Of a DNA stretch of 64,000 nt, positions 1 to 11,228 are shown in pieces. The number at the start of each line of letters is the position of its first letter. Within the stretch, counting starts at the first letter, position 1. Where the stretch lies: the NCBI GenBank assembly GCA_035772735.1, contig JASDFA010000008.1, positions 3,950,501 through 4,014,500 on the forward strand. Reading direction: 5' to 3'. A program made the translations under genes and the position numbers. The DNA comes from Datura wrightii. Taxonomy: Eukaryota; Streptophyta; Magnoliopsida; Solanales; Solanaceae. Below the pieces are notes generated by a model that was given only the letters and a program-made list of their open reading frames with translations, ran no database searches and was not told the origin of the DNA.

Positions 1-1
1 A

Positions 2-480
2 ATGATACCTAATAAGTGTGAACTCAAAGGTGAGAACAACATGGGTCTTCTTCGAAATCAATATTTTTTTATTTATTTGACACTCTCGGAGGACTATGTT
101 CATCGACATTCTACATCAAATATCAAGATTGGAACTATCAGATGCAATCCCTTGAACTGGGATTGTTTGTTTGATCTTGAAGAGGGAACCTCCATTGTTG
201 TTGTATGGATTTTCTTTTCTTTTATAGTTTACTTCCTAACTATTTGTTAAGGAGTCAATTTCTCACTGGCTGCAGCTGTTGGACAATCTTTACAAGTTGA
301 TATGGCAACATGAAACAAGCACGACCTAATTATTTTTGGATCAAAGTAGAGGTTGATTTATTGTTTGAATTCCCATAAAGGTTAATGTTGTATTGAGAAA
401 GAAGAAAATTTGAGAAATCAAATAGAAATGGATAAAGATCAACTAATAAATTTTTCCATAACTTATGTAAGTATTATTTA
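2..480 (+). pseudogene. DUF4283-domain protein relic
   Basis: The reading frame from position 2 gives a run resembling the DUF4283 domain of plant retroelement-type proteins: an acidic/aliphatic stretch near LFDLEEGTSIVVVWI, then after a stop at 248-250 the same frame gives AVGQSLQVDMAT, the usual C-terminal signature. A second stop follows, and after a frameshift EVDLLFEFP continues the family pattern. DUF4283 usually precedes a CCHC knuckle in LINE-associated or related genes. No knuckle remains, because the coding similarity runs into the inverted-repeat element near 496. At least two stops and one frameshift make it non-functional. The family call is from remembered domain patterns, and only the C-terminal half is convincing. 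The window starts inside the gene. Confidence 0.5.
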
Positions 481-698
481 TGAGTAAAAACTAGAGAAAA
501 GGGTTTAAAATATGTTCTAATTTTTTCCAAAATTGCTGTTATACACTTCAACTTTGCGGGGGTCCTATGACCCCCTGAACTATTTTAAAATAGAATACCT
601 TTATATGCTTATGTGGCAGAGAAAGTGTAATACACTTTTCTTGAGAGAGTGGTGAGTTATATTCCTATATTTTTTTAAAAAAAAATATCTTTTTTTCC

Positions 699-701
<3 letters not shown>

Positions 702-737
<36 letters not shown>
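702..737. repeat. (CT)n microsatellite
   Basis: About 18 uninterrupted CT dinucleotides, inside the first copy of the tandem duplication and absent from the second. Confidence 0.97.
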
Positions 738-740
<3 letters not shown>

Positions 741-1392
741 CATCACCTTAAAGCCACTAATACCTCTTCCACCACCTCTCTACCACCACCAAAAATCATT
801 ATCTTTTTAGCATATTTTTTACTATCCAATTTATCATTGTGAAATTCACCCATTCTTCAACATCCCCTACACCATTAAAGTTATAGTATGTCATGAACTT
901 CTAAAAATCCATCACCAAAAAATAATCTAAATTGTAATAAAAATCTCCAAAAACACTTCAATTAGTAAAGTAAATAACTCAATTAAAAAAATAATTTCTC
1001 CACCACAAACTAGTTATCTTTGGATCAAAGTAGAGGCTGATTTATTGGTTGAATTCCTTTAAAGGTTAGTGTTGTATTGAGAAAGAAGAAAATTTGAGAA
1101 ATCAAATAGAAATGGATAAAACTCAACTACGATTATCAACCTAATAAACTTTGGCATAACTTATTTAAGTACTATTTATGAGTAGAAAATAGAGAAAAGG
1201 GTTCAAAACACACTCTAATTTTGCTCGAAATTGTTGTTATACACTTCAAATTTGCGGGGGTCCTATGACCTCCTGAACTATTTTAAAATGGAATATCTTT
1301 ATATGCTTATGTGGCAAAGAAATTGTAATACACTTTCCTTGAGAGAGTGATGGGTTATATTCCTATTTTTTTTTTTAAAAAAAGTATCTTCT

Positions 1393-1406
1393 CCCCCCCC
1401 CCCCCC
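1393..1406. repeat. Poly-C tract
   Basis: Fourteen consecutive C residues in the second duplicated unit, in the place occupied by the CT microsatellite in the first. Length may be unreliable in sequencing. Confidence 0.9.
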
Positions 1407-2064
1407 TCAATTCATCACTGTGAAATTCACCCATTCTTCAATATCCCCTACACCATTTAAAGTTATGGCATATCATGAACTTTCAAAAACCATCACCAAA
1501 AAATAATCTAAATAGTAATGAAAATATACAAAAACACTCAAATTAGTAAAGTAAATAACTCAACTAAAATAACTTCTCCAACCACAATAATTGTTAAAAA
1601 TAGATGCTACAATAAAAAATTGAAGCCTTTCTTGAAAAAAATTTTCCAGCCACCATTGATGCTTATTTCTTTCTACCTGATTATTTCAAAAATATTTCTA
1701 CTTATTTGACTTTACAAGGAAGAATTAAAAAAAAGAATAAAAGATAAAGTAGAAGAAAAAAGAGAGAGAAAGAAAAAGAAGCCATGAAAGAAAGGAAAAG
1801 AACACATCTGAGGAAAAGTCAGAGCAAAGAAGTGGAAAAGAGATTTTTTTTTTAAAAAAAAGTGAAAAAGAATAAGAAGAAAGGAGAAAAGAAAATAAAT
1901 AAAATAAAATAAAATAAATAAATGATACGTGTCAGCGCGTGTTATTCACCATTTAACATAAATATGGATGTTAATTTTCAAGGATGAATATATTCTATTT
2001 CAAAATAGTGTAGAGGGATCATATGACCCCCGCAAAGTTGGGGTGTGTTTTAAATCCTTTTATC

Positions 2065-2792
2065 AATAGTTGCAATAATGAATTTATTGTGAAGTTTAAA
2101 TCTCCTTAAACCCTACTGAATTATTTTTAGAACACGAATTAGGATTATCCCATCATATTGGACACATGATTTTAGAACACCCATGATATTGAACACATGA
2201 TTTTAAGCAAAAATTCATTTAGTTTGGCCTATAAAGGAGGTCTTCGGGAGAATTAATTAAGGGTGAAAAAAAGGCTTCAAATTTAAGTTGTAGTAACTTA
2301 AGTTATTTTTATTGAGTAAAGGTGACAAACATTTGATTAGTGATTAATGTGTTTTGACTCATTTTGAGACTTTCCCTTGAAGTTTTTTTACATCTTGGCC
2401 TATCTTATATAAAATCCTAATTACCTAAAATAGATGCTATTGGTAAGGCGGTCATACTTCCTTCACCTAAACTAGAACTTAATTTCGCGGCACTTTTCAA
2501 AAGGCGTAAATGCAAATAAAAAATATCTCCTGAATGAGTTGCTTCTTCTTCTTCTTTCGCTCCATTTCCTCTATTTTCTTCCTCCTCATGCTTATGCTTC
2601 TTCTTTTTTCTTCTTCTTCTTCTTCTTCTTCTTTTTCTTGGTGCTCCAATTTACGTAGTTTTTAGACCAAATTTCATTCATGTAGCATTGGGCACTACTT
2701 CGTAGGTGATTTGGTAAGTAAAATAATTTTATTTAAATTCAATTGCATTTGGGTATAACTGCTCATTTTGCACTGATTTATAGTAGCGGGCA
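2065..2792. other. AT-rich spacer without recognisable gene
   Basis: No reading frame of note. There is a CTT/TTC-rich stretch at about 2541-2640 with several runs of CTT triplets. It separates the inverted-repeat element from the hairpin array in front of the transposase. Confidence 0.6.
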
Positions 2793-3390
2793 CAACAGAT
2801 CACTTAGCTGTTGGAATATGTCACAACTTTTGGCAAAACAGAAGCTGTTTCCAAAAGCTAAGTGATCTATTGCAACATATGAGTTAGTTGATGCAATAGA
2901 TCACATAGTTGTTGGAATATGTTACAACTTTTGGCAAAACAGAAGTTGTCTCCAACTGCTAAGTGATCTATTGCAATAGATTACCCATTTGTTACAACAA
3001 ATGACTTAGTTCTTGTAAAAGATCACTTAGTTATTGGACATGTTACAGTTTTTGATATAGAAGCTGTCTCCAACAGCTAAATCATCTATTACAGTAGATA
3101 GCTCATTTATTGCAACAGATGATTTAGTTGTAACAAACCACTTAACTGTTTGAGACAACTTCTATTTTGCCAACAGCTAAGTAATCTATTGCAGCAAATA
3201 GCTTATCTGTTGTAACAGATGTCAAGACCTGTTGGAATATGAAGTTATTTCCAACAACTAAGTAATCTATTGCAATAGATGTGGTAGTTATTGCAGTAAG
3301 TCACTTAACTCTATGTTATAGCTTAAGTGATCTATTGCAACAACTACTACATTTGTTGCAACAAACGCCTTAGCTGTTGGAATAGCCACT
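2793..3390. repeat. Array of six hairpin-forming repeat units
   Basis: About six degenerate units of roughly 70-120 bp start near 2793, 2893, 3016, 3129, 3229 and 3297. The complete ones have a left arm like GATCACTTAGCTGTTGGA and a right arm like CCAACAGCTAAGTGATCTA, so each can fold on itself. Units are separated by variants of TTGCAACAGAT. The array lies directly upstream of the MULE transposase start. A related motif set recurs at 17050-17220, so these are probably subterminal repeats of the MULE. That assignment is inferred. Confidence 0.7.
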
Positions 3391-3450
3391 CAATTTACTA
3401 TACTATCATTATCTATTTTTTCTAAAAAAAAAGTATCTTTAGGTACCAAA

Positions 3451-4491
3451 ATGGAGGACTCAATAATAATAGGGGTTGATTTTCATGGTGATTGGATCGA
3501 GAAGAACGATAGATTTATCTGGCGTTGGAATAGTGACATGTCAGAGGGTCTTACTATTTAAGATAAATGATCAAGTTCGTTTGCATGCTTATTTGAGTGA
3601 TATAGCTAGGCTCATTTTAAGGGAATACGTGATTGAAAAATTGGTAGAGAACCACAATTTATCTCAAGACTAACAAGATATGTTAAGTGATCAATTAGAT
3701 AAGGTGGATATGGAAGATGTTCCAAATAATGAAAGTGGAGATAAATTGAATGGGCCGAACTGTGGGGATGAAAAAACTCTTACCTCTTGTTGCAAATAAT
3801 ACATTAAGCATTTTTTTTAATCAAATACAGTCTAGCCATGTCTAAGATGATGAAACAGGTTATTATAAGGGAATGTCATTCAAGAACAAGGAAGAACTTG
3901 CAAATTCGTTGAAAGTTGCTTGCTTGAAAAAGATTATAGACTCAAGAAGGTAATTAATTCACGTACAGTGTATAATTTTAAATGTGTAGAGGGAGTGAAA
4001 GTTGTGGTTGAGGGTTGTGAAGCTTTTAAGTTCTGACAGATTCTGTATGAGAACTTATGTAAAATACCACACATGTGGTTCTAAGCATATTACGAGCCAT
4101 AATCCACACGTCATAGCAAAAATCATTGGTATTCAAAGATAGGTTCCCCGATGGTAAAAGCCTATCTACAAAAGAAATGAGTCATCAAATCCGTACAAAA
4201 TTGGGTTATAAAGTAATTTATTTGAAGCTTTGAAAGGGGATGGAGATTGCAAAGTCTTTGATTAGGGGAACACATGAGCACAGGTATGCAGTGCTTGATG
4301 TGTACCAATATATGCTTTGATCCGCAAATCCTGAAAGTAAGACGACATTGAAGGTTAATGAAAATGAAAAGTTTCAGTACTTTTTTGTAGCCTATGCAAC
4401 ATGGATGATCAATTTTGCGCAAATGAGAAAAGTCATAGCCATCGACGGGACAAACTTGAGGAGCAAGTCTGAAGGAATTTTGTTGTTAGCT
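3451..4491 (+). pseudogene. Mutator-like (MULE) transposase, 5' part
   Basis: This is the N-terminal half of a MuDR/MULE transposase. An ATG at 3451 opens a run ending in GDWIEKNDRFIWRW, as in plant MULE proteins. Later pieces in several frames match the MuDR N-terminal domain: FKNKEELANSLKVACLKK near 3880, RGTHEHRYAVLDVYQYML near 4265-4318 (with a stop inside the surrounding frame), and FFVAYATWMINFAQMRKVIA then IDGTNLRSKSEG near 4380-4475. The last covers the first catalytic Asp of the MULE DDE domain. Multiple stops and frameshifts are present. The reading stops at 4491, where chromovirus 1 begins, and resumes in the same phase at 16360. Related transposases in Solanaceae occur with DUF1985/Ulp1-type genes, which fits the minus-strand gene further right. 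Confidence 0.85.
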
Positions 4492-7090
4492 TGTAACGAT
4501 CCTCCTAGTCGTTTTATGACTTTTACCTATTTTTTCTATTTAACCCTCCTCATATCTTTTATATATAATTTATAATCAGCGGGGATAGGTGACATAATTT
4601 TTGAGAAAATTGGATGCGTTTCAAAGAAGAAAATAAAAAATTTGAAGTTCTTAAGTTGAAATAAGAAAATATTAGACTAAAGTCAACATTTGAGGTTAAC
4701 GAGGTCATATTCAAGTTTTGACAATTCTATTAGGTTCGGAGGATGATTTATGACTTAATCGGGTAGTTTTCACGGATCTCAGGAGTTCAGGAGTGATTTG
4801 AGTGAATGATTACATTCTAATTTTTTAAAGGTTAGAGTTGACCACGATCAACATTTAGTCAAGATGATCTTGGATTGCTGATTTGATGATTCCAAAAGAT
4901 CTGGAACATGTTTTATGATTGATTTGCATATTTAGTTTGTGTACAGAAGGTCTCCGATGAGTTTTAGTTGCTCATTTGAATACGTAATGCTGATGTTGTT
5001 TGAGAATAGATGGTACCACATAAAGCAAATGAGATCCAAATTGTGTCCTTATTTAACCATAAGAACTATAGCAAAAAGAATCGTCAAATTTCAAGATCGT
5101 ACGAAGGAGTTATGGTCCATTTAGTGAAAACATAGATTGCTGGTGCAAAAGGATCTGGTGCACGCCTTTAGTGACCAAAAAATTAATTTTTAGCGATGGA
5201 ACAACCACTTTTAATGATCAAATTAGTTGATTTTGTCTGTCAGTGTATTAAATAGCAAATTTTAAGTATTTTCCTCATATCTTGAGTTTTGGAGCTTAAA
5301 TTGAGGCGATTTTTGTGGCATTTTTCTCGTAAAAATGATGGAATAAGTATTTCACCTCTAATTTAATATTTATAATTATTTCTATCTATTTATTAGTGTT
5401 TTAATCCACAAAATGGGATAGAAAATTGAGATTCTAGGCCTAAGATTTTTAAAATAAGAATTCTTGATTTGGGGGTCAAATAACACTCTGTTTTAGCTGA
5501 AATTTGACATATGAGTTTGTTTCATTATGGATAAAAATAATCTACAAGAAAATTTCATATTTGTCTCTGGGCTATGAGTGACTTTTTGACCCGATTTTTT
5601 GAGCCGAAAATAAATATAGCAATATGGGTTTCATTGAATTCATATTCTTATGGAGATTATATATTTAAAAAGATTTTAATAGTTTGGAAGCGTTACGAAA
5701 TGATAAATTCATAATTTGATGTTTGGGCTTCAGTTTAAGCCAAATATAGATTTCTTGATTCTTTGAGGTGTTATTTTTATATATGCTAAATGAATTTAAG
5801 AGTAATGGGTAATGAGAATGTCCCATATAAATTAAATGATGAGTATTTATACGGGTACCGGTGTCATGATATGTGTAAATTTATACGAAATTGATATATA
5901 TATAAATGATATTCCACAACTTGTGATGTGATTGATTTACTAAGACTTATACACTACGTGATACTTGATTGTGACCTGATGATACTTGGTTGTACGGGTT
6001 GTTTATGAACTTGTGCTATTCATACATATTCATATCACGCTTATTATTGCATAATGACTATTGATTAATAGTGCCCATTGAGTTATTTTGTGAAATTTCA
6101 TACTCTTGTGATGCCAATGGGAGATGATTCTGGTGTGTGTTATTATCTATGAGAAATAGATCTAGCATGTTTTATTGTCGATGGAAAATAATTCCGACAT
6201 ATGTTATTGTCGTGAAAAATAGTTTCGACAGGTAGATGGATCTCACGACTCCCCCATGGGTCTTGAATACCCAACAGAGGAAGGGGGTATATATAGGTTC
6301 TTGGCCAGTGCATTACATTGCATCACATTTCATCTTTATAGAATTTCATATTAAGTTGAGTGTTGAAGTATTGAGATGGTTGTGATATTGATTTGAATCG
6401 TTATATTTGAGGCTCATTGTGATATAATTAGTTGTGTAGATGATGTGGTGACTATATTGAGGCATATTGTGATATCATCAATGGAGTAACTGACTTCGGA
6501 TAATATATATTTTATTTGCGCCATGATTTGATATTAAATAGATAAAATCTTGTTAGGGTGAATTATTATTATTGTATATTTATAGCTGTTGAAAAAGAAT
6601 TGGTAGAATTATACCTCGTCATCACTTCTAGAAAGGGTTAGTTATTAAATCTTGCTGAGTACACGTGTTTTCCATACGCACCCTATACTTGTTGAACCTT
6701 TTTGCGTGTAGGGACTGAATCAAGTACTAATGATACTGGAGTTTCTACACAGTTCAAGATTTATTACTATTAGAGTTCATGGGGAGCTGCTTCTCTTCGA
6801 CAGTACATAATTCTAGAGACTTCTTATTTTATTTTCTATCTTATTTCTTTCTATAAAATAACTTTAGTTTTTCAGACTTGTTTGATACTATAGATTCTCT
6901 TGTACTAGTGTCACCAGGTCTTATGGTTGTTTTGATCTTAGACTTATTTTTTCCGCACTTATAAGACTTAGTTGCTTATTTATATTATATCCACATTATT
7001 TAAATAGTTAATTGGTCAATAAAGGAATGGGTTTCACCTACGGGTATGTTGGGTGCCCTCAGGGCCCAATGGAAATTTTTGGTCATGACA
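4492..7090 (+). repeat. 5' LTR of chromovirus 1
   Basis: It starts TGTAACGATCC and ends GGTCATGACA. Length is 2,599 bp. At 6110-6240 it carries about four copies of a roughly 35-bp minisatellite containing TTATTGTCGATGGAAAA variants. The short open frames inside are not conserved as proteins in the other LTR. Confidence 0.92.
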
Positions 7091-7093
7091 ACA

Positions 7094-7105
7094 TGGTATC
7101 AAAGC
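7094..7105 (+). other. Primer-binding site, initiator Met tRNA type
   Basis: TGGTATCAAAGC, three bases after the LTR, matches the usual plant Met-tRNA primer site TGGTATCAGAGC except for one base. It primes minus-strand DNA synthesis during reverse transcription. Confidence 0.85.
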
Positions 7106-7289
7106 ATGATTTATAGGTCCCACTAAGTATAAGAGCTGATTCTAGTAGATTCTTGCAGATCAGTGCAGAGGCATCCATTACATATCTTTGAGAGGCCATA
7201 GGACTTCAGAAAACTTTCATTCTTTCATTCTTTATCATGTGTACATGATTCAGTACAAGGTATACTCTTCGTTATTTCATTAGCTCACC

Positions 7290-8222
7290 AATGGTGAGGA
7301 CACGATCTCAAATTTGCATATCAGTGATGAGAGATAATGTTATGTGGCATAGTGTGAGATATTACGATCTGGTTGGGAAGATAACCAGGTAATAAGTGTT
7401 GTGACTTTGAAAAAAATAAAATGTAAGGTAGGAGGTTGAGCATAACAAGAATGGTTTACTCGAGGTATGAATTGGACAAAAATACTTCAACTTTTTTGGA
7501 TTTGTTACAAAAATCTTATGCAATGGGTGTATCACTAACCAAGCCAACAATTCAGTAATAGAATGGTACAATGTTGATGTCTTGAAGATAAGCATAAGCT
7601 TGAGAGGATCAATTGATCAGATGAAAGGATTAGTAATATTAGTTGAAACCAAGAGAACGAATACATTATATGACTACATTATATGACTTTCAGGTATTAG
7701 ATCCATAAACCCATAAACCTATAGGGAAGGAGGATTCTTTAGTTAAATAATCTTTGTCAAGGGTACTTGTATGATATTAAATGAGAAGATTCGTAGAAGT
7801 GAATTATAGTAGTTAAGAATCGGCCTACAAACTACGGACCAATGCATTGGCAATTGGGAATATTACATCAACAAATAACTAACTTAGTTGAAGTAACCAG
7901 GGTTCTCAGGTTCCTTCACTAGGGGCGGAGGCCTCTACTACAACTGTCCCATTGGTTCTTAGTAGTGGATTGATTATATCAATCTTGTGTAATTGACTTG
8001 ATAGTACATGACACGTGGGTAGACTTAATTATATTGGATACGGAAGATTTCAACATCATATTGGTTATGTATTGGATTTCTCCCTATTATGTGGTCCTAG
8101 ACTATCACGTCAAAAAACTGACCTTAGATATGACAAGTATTCCTAAAGTGAAGTGGCAGGGCACTCTGAATCCTTATTCGAGGAAGGTAATTTTAATTTC
8201 TAAAAGCTCAACATATGATTGA
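7290..8222 (+). pseudogene. Degenerate gag and protease region of chromovirus 1
   Basis: Almost nothing of gag is recognisable between 7290 and 7960; the region is too short for a normal chromoviral gag, so it has probably suffered a deletion. The 7998-8222 frame resembles the protease end and the stretch before RT: VDLIILDTEDFNIILVMYW corresponds to the conserved D-F-D-V-I-L-G-M-D-W region, with the Gly replaced by Val and the last Asp by Tyr. The catalytic D-S/T-G triad is not visible. Non-functional. Confidence 0.65.
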
Positions 8223-8329
8223 TAAGATGTGTCTCTATATTTGGCTTATGTTTGTGATACTAGTGTTGATACTGATGTTTTCGGAATTGATACTAGTGGT
8301 GAAAATTTTTTTAGAGGTGTTTTCAACTA

Positions 8330-9780
8330 ATCTTCCGGACATTCTACCCGATTGTAATTTTGGTTTCGATATTGACTCAGAGCCGGCACTCAACCCATTT
8401 ATATTCCTCCATATCAGATGGGTTTGACATAATTAAAAGAATTGAAGGAACAATTGCAAGACTATTGAGTAAGGAGTTTACTAGGACAAGTTTTTCTACT
8501 TGGGGTGCTCCAGTTCTATTTGTGAAAAAGAAGGATGACACCATGAGGATGTGCTTTGATACAGACAATTGAACAAAATGATCATTAAGAAAAAGTATTC
8601 TATTTTGTGTATTGATGACTTGGTGATCAGTTTTAGGGTGTTAGGTATTATCTGATATTGATTAGAGATTTGGTTTCCATTAGCTGAGAACTAGGGCGAA
8701 GGATATCCCTAAAATAGCCCTTAGGACTCGTTAGTGACCCTTATGAGTTTTTGGTCATGTCTTTTGGGTTTTCCAACACCCAAAAATATTCATGGAGTTG
8801 ATAAATTAGGTGTCCATGCCTTATTTGGATTCCTTCATTATAGTTATCATCGACGATATTTTGATGTACTCTTATAGCAGAGAGGAGCATGAGCAACATT
8901 TGACAATAATGATCCTACTCTGAAGGAGTGACTTTATGAAAAAGAATATTTAAGTATGAGTTCTAGCTCAGTTATATAACATTCTTGGGGCATGTCGTGA
9001 CCAAAGATGGCATTATGGTATAGTTGAAGAAGATTGAGGTTGTTAGAGATTGGGATAGGCCTACTTCATCTATTGAGATTTGAAGTTTTATGGGCTTGAT
9101 CCTTTACTATAGATCATTTGTAAAAGGCTTATCTCCATTGACAAAATTAATCAGAAGAATGTGATTTTCCAATGGTCCGAGGAATGTGAGGTGAGCTTTC
9201 AAAGACTCAAGATATTGTTAACTTTAACTTGGAGTTTGATTTTTGTTGGTGGAAGGTGAAGGCTTCATGGTATACTATATGATGTTTCGTGAGTTGGTCT
9301 TGGGTGTGTGCTGATGTAGACATGTAAGGTAATAGCGTATGCTTCAAGAAAGTTGACTCACGAGAGAAACTACCATACTCGTGATTTAGAGCTGACAATA
9401 ATGATTTTTTCTTTGAAATTTGGAGGCATTGCTTATATGAGAGTGCATTGTGAGGTGTTCATTGATCATTACAATCTTTAATACATTTTCAGGCAGAGAG
9501 ATCTAATTTTGAGGCAAAGAAGATGATTGGAGTTGCTTAAGAATTATGACATCACTATTTTATATCACCTGCGCTAGGAGAATATGGTAACAGATGCTTC
9601 AAGCTTGAAGTCAGTTAGTATGAGCAACTTGGCTATGGTATGAGTGAAGGAGTGTCTTTTAGCCATAGTTGATTAGTGGTTGGCTAACATCTTTGTGAGA
9701 CTCAACATTTCGGAGCCTGATAGGGTTCTTACTTGTGTTGAGTCAGAATTTTTTCAATTGGATCAGATCAAGGCTAGATA
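8330..9780 (+). pseudogene. Reverse transcriptase and RNase H remnants of chromovirus 1
   Basis: RT finger/palm pieces are seen in different frames. STWGAPVLFVKKKDD followed by MRMC lies near 8500-8560. The catalytic box reads VIIDDILMYSYSREEHEQHL near 8840-8905, so the two active-site Asp residues are retained. RNase H similarity includes YASRKLTHERNYHTRDLEL near 9335-9395 and RQRRWLELLKNYDITILYH near 9510-9570. Several segments between the finger and the palm are lost (8580-8780). Many stops and frameshifts are present. Confidence 0.82.
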
Positions 9781-9796
9781 GTTTGAGGATGAGAAG

Positions 9797-11160
9797 TTGA
9801 ATATAATTCAAGACATGATGTTAAAGGGTGAAGATGTGGAAACAATTTTGGATTTGGAGGGTGTTTTAAGAATCAAAAGTCATATTTGTGTTCCTAAAAT
9901 TGGTGATTTGACCAAGTTGATTATGGTAGAGGCTCATAACTCTAGATACTCTATACATCCGAGAGAAGGAAAAATGTACCAGGATCTGAAGCAACATTAA
10001 TGGTGGTGTAGAATAAAGAGAAATATTATAGAGTATGTCTCTCGATATTTGAACTTCTAAAGGTGAAATATGAGCACCAGAGGCTAGGTTCATAACTTAG
10101 AGGATGCCTATACGTGAGTGAAAGTGGAAGTAGATTTCCACGGAACTCGTGGTAGGATTGCCACAGACATTGAGGAAATTCAATGTTATTTCGGTCATCG
10201 TGGATATATTGTCCAAATCAGATCATTTTGTGTCGGTGCAGACTACCTATAATTCGAAGATACTAGCTAGGATTTACATCCAGGAGATAGTGTGTCTGCA
10301 TGATGTGTCTATTTTCATCATTTCAGACAGAGGTACTTAGTTCACATCCCACTTCTAAAAGTCTATGCAGAAGGAGTAGGTACTTGGGTGGAGATAAGTA
10401 TAACATTTCATCCACAATGGATGGACAATCCGACAGACTATTAGGTGTGATAGGTTATGTTACAAGTGTGTGATTGATTTTGATGGTCATTGAGACTAAT
10501 TATTATCATTAGTGAAGTTTTCTTATAATAATAGGTGACCATTCCATCATCCAGATGGCTCCATTTGAAGATTTTTATGGTGGGAGATGTCGTTCTCCAG
10601 TGGGTTGGTTCGATGTATTCGAGGTCAGGATCTGAGGTATAGATCTACTGAGAGATTCCTTAGATAAGGCTAAGTCGATCTAGGATAGAAGTCTCACAAC
10701 CCTTAGTAGACGAAAGAGTTATGCAAATTAGAAGGTCTGTAATTTAGAGTTCATAGTTGGAGAGAAGATTTTGCTGAATGTATCACCTTGAAGGATGTTA
10801 TGAGATTTGAAAAGAAGGGCAAGCTCAATCCTAAGTTCATTGGTCCATTTAGATACTTCGATGTATTGGTGAGGTGGCTTACGAATTGGCTATTCCACCA
10901 GACTTATCAGGTGTTCATCTGAAATTTCATATTTTGATGTTGAAGAAACATTGTAGTGATGGTTCTCACATGATTCAATAGGACTCAGTGTAGTTAGAAC
11001 AAAATCTAGCATTTGAGGAAGAGCCTATAGTTATTCTAGCTAGGGAAGTTAGAAAGTTGAGATCCAAAGAGGTATTTGTGAAGGTGCAGTGGAAGCATCG
11101 TCCTGTGGAGGAAGCCACTTGGGAGGGTGAGTCCCACATGTGGATCAAATATGCTTAGCT
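9797..11160 (+). pseudogene. Integrase and chromodomain remnants of chromovirus 1
   Basis: The zinc-finger region includes EAHNSRYSIHPREGKMYQDL (9930-9985) but the Cys pair is degraded. The catalytic core shows VDILSKSDHFVSVQTTYNS near 10200-10255 and ISDRGT near 10320-10340, so the first two catalytic Asp residues survive. The expected third acidic residue region is not clear. Downstream, MAPFEDFYGGRCRSPVGWF lies near 10555-10610, and a chromodomain tail (VKVQWKHRPVEEATWEGESH) near 11080-11135 identifies a chromovirus. Chromodomains are thought to guide integration to heterochromatin. Multiple stops. Confidence 0.8.
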
Positions 11161-11191
11161 TTTCAACAGACCAATTACTTTCTTTCTCTTG

Positions 11192-11228
11192 ACGTTCGAG
11201 GACAAACTTGTGTTTTGGTGGGAGATGA
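11192..11228 (+). other. Polypurine tract region of chromovirus 1
   Basis: GGTGGGAGATGA immediately before LTR2 is the probable plus-strand primer. Upstream, GTTCGAGGACAAAC is a decayed version of the AGGA-loop hairpin seen next to the tracts of the other chromoviruses in the window. Confidence 0.7.

Larger units (their letters stand above)
330..1590. repeat. Direct tandem duplication, two ~0.6 kb units
   Basis: Two diverged copies lie head to tail: about 330-1013 and 1014-1590. Both begin with a TTTGGATCAAAGTAGAGG block from the DUF4283 relic, pass through the left end of the inverted-repeat element, and finish with a shared AGTAAAGTAAATAACTCAA block. Copy 1 carries a (CT)n tract; copy 2 is shorter and has a C homopolymer instead. 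The duplication therefore happened after the inverted-repeat element had inserted into the relic. Confidence 0.8.
496..2064. mobile_element. Non-autonomous terminal-inverted-repeat element
   Basis: The left end (about 496-600) and right end (about 1975-2064) are imperfect inverted repeats. Both contain CAACTTTGCGGGGGTC followed by a near-palindromic GACCCCC block and the motif ACTATTTTAAAATAGAATA or close variants. A second left end at about 1197-1295 comes from the tandem duplication. The interior has no coding potential: it holds low-complexity CT, poly-C, A-rich and AG-rich stretches (1700-1920). This looks like a MITE or other non-autonomous DNA transposon. I could not assign a superfamily because no clear target-site duplication is visible. 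Confidence 0.55.
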
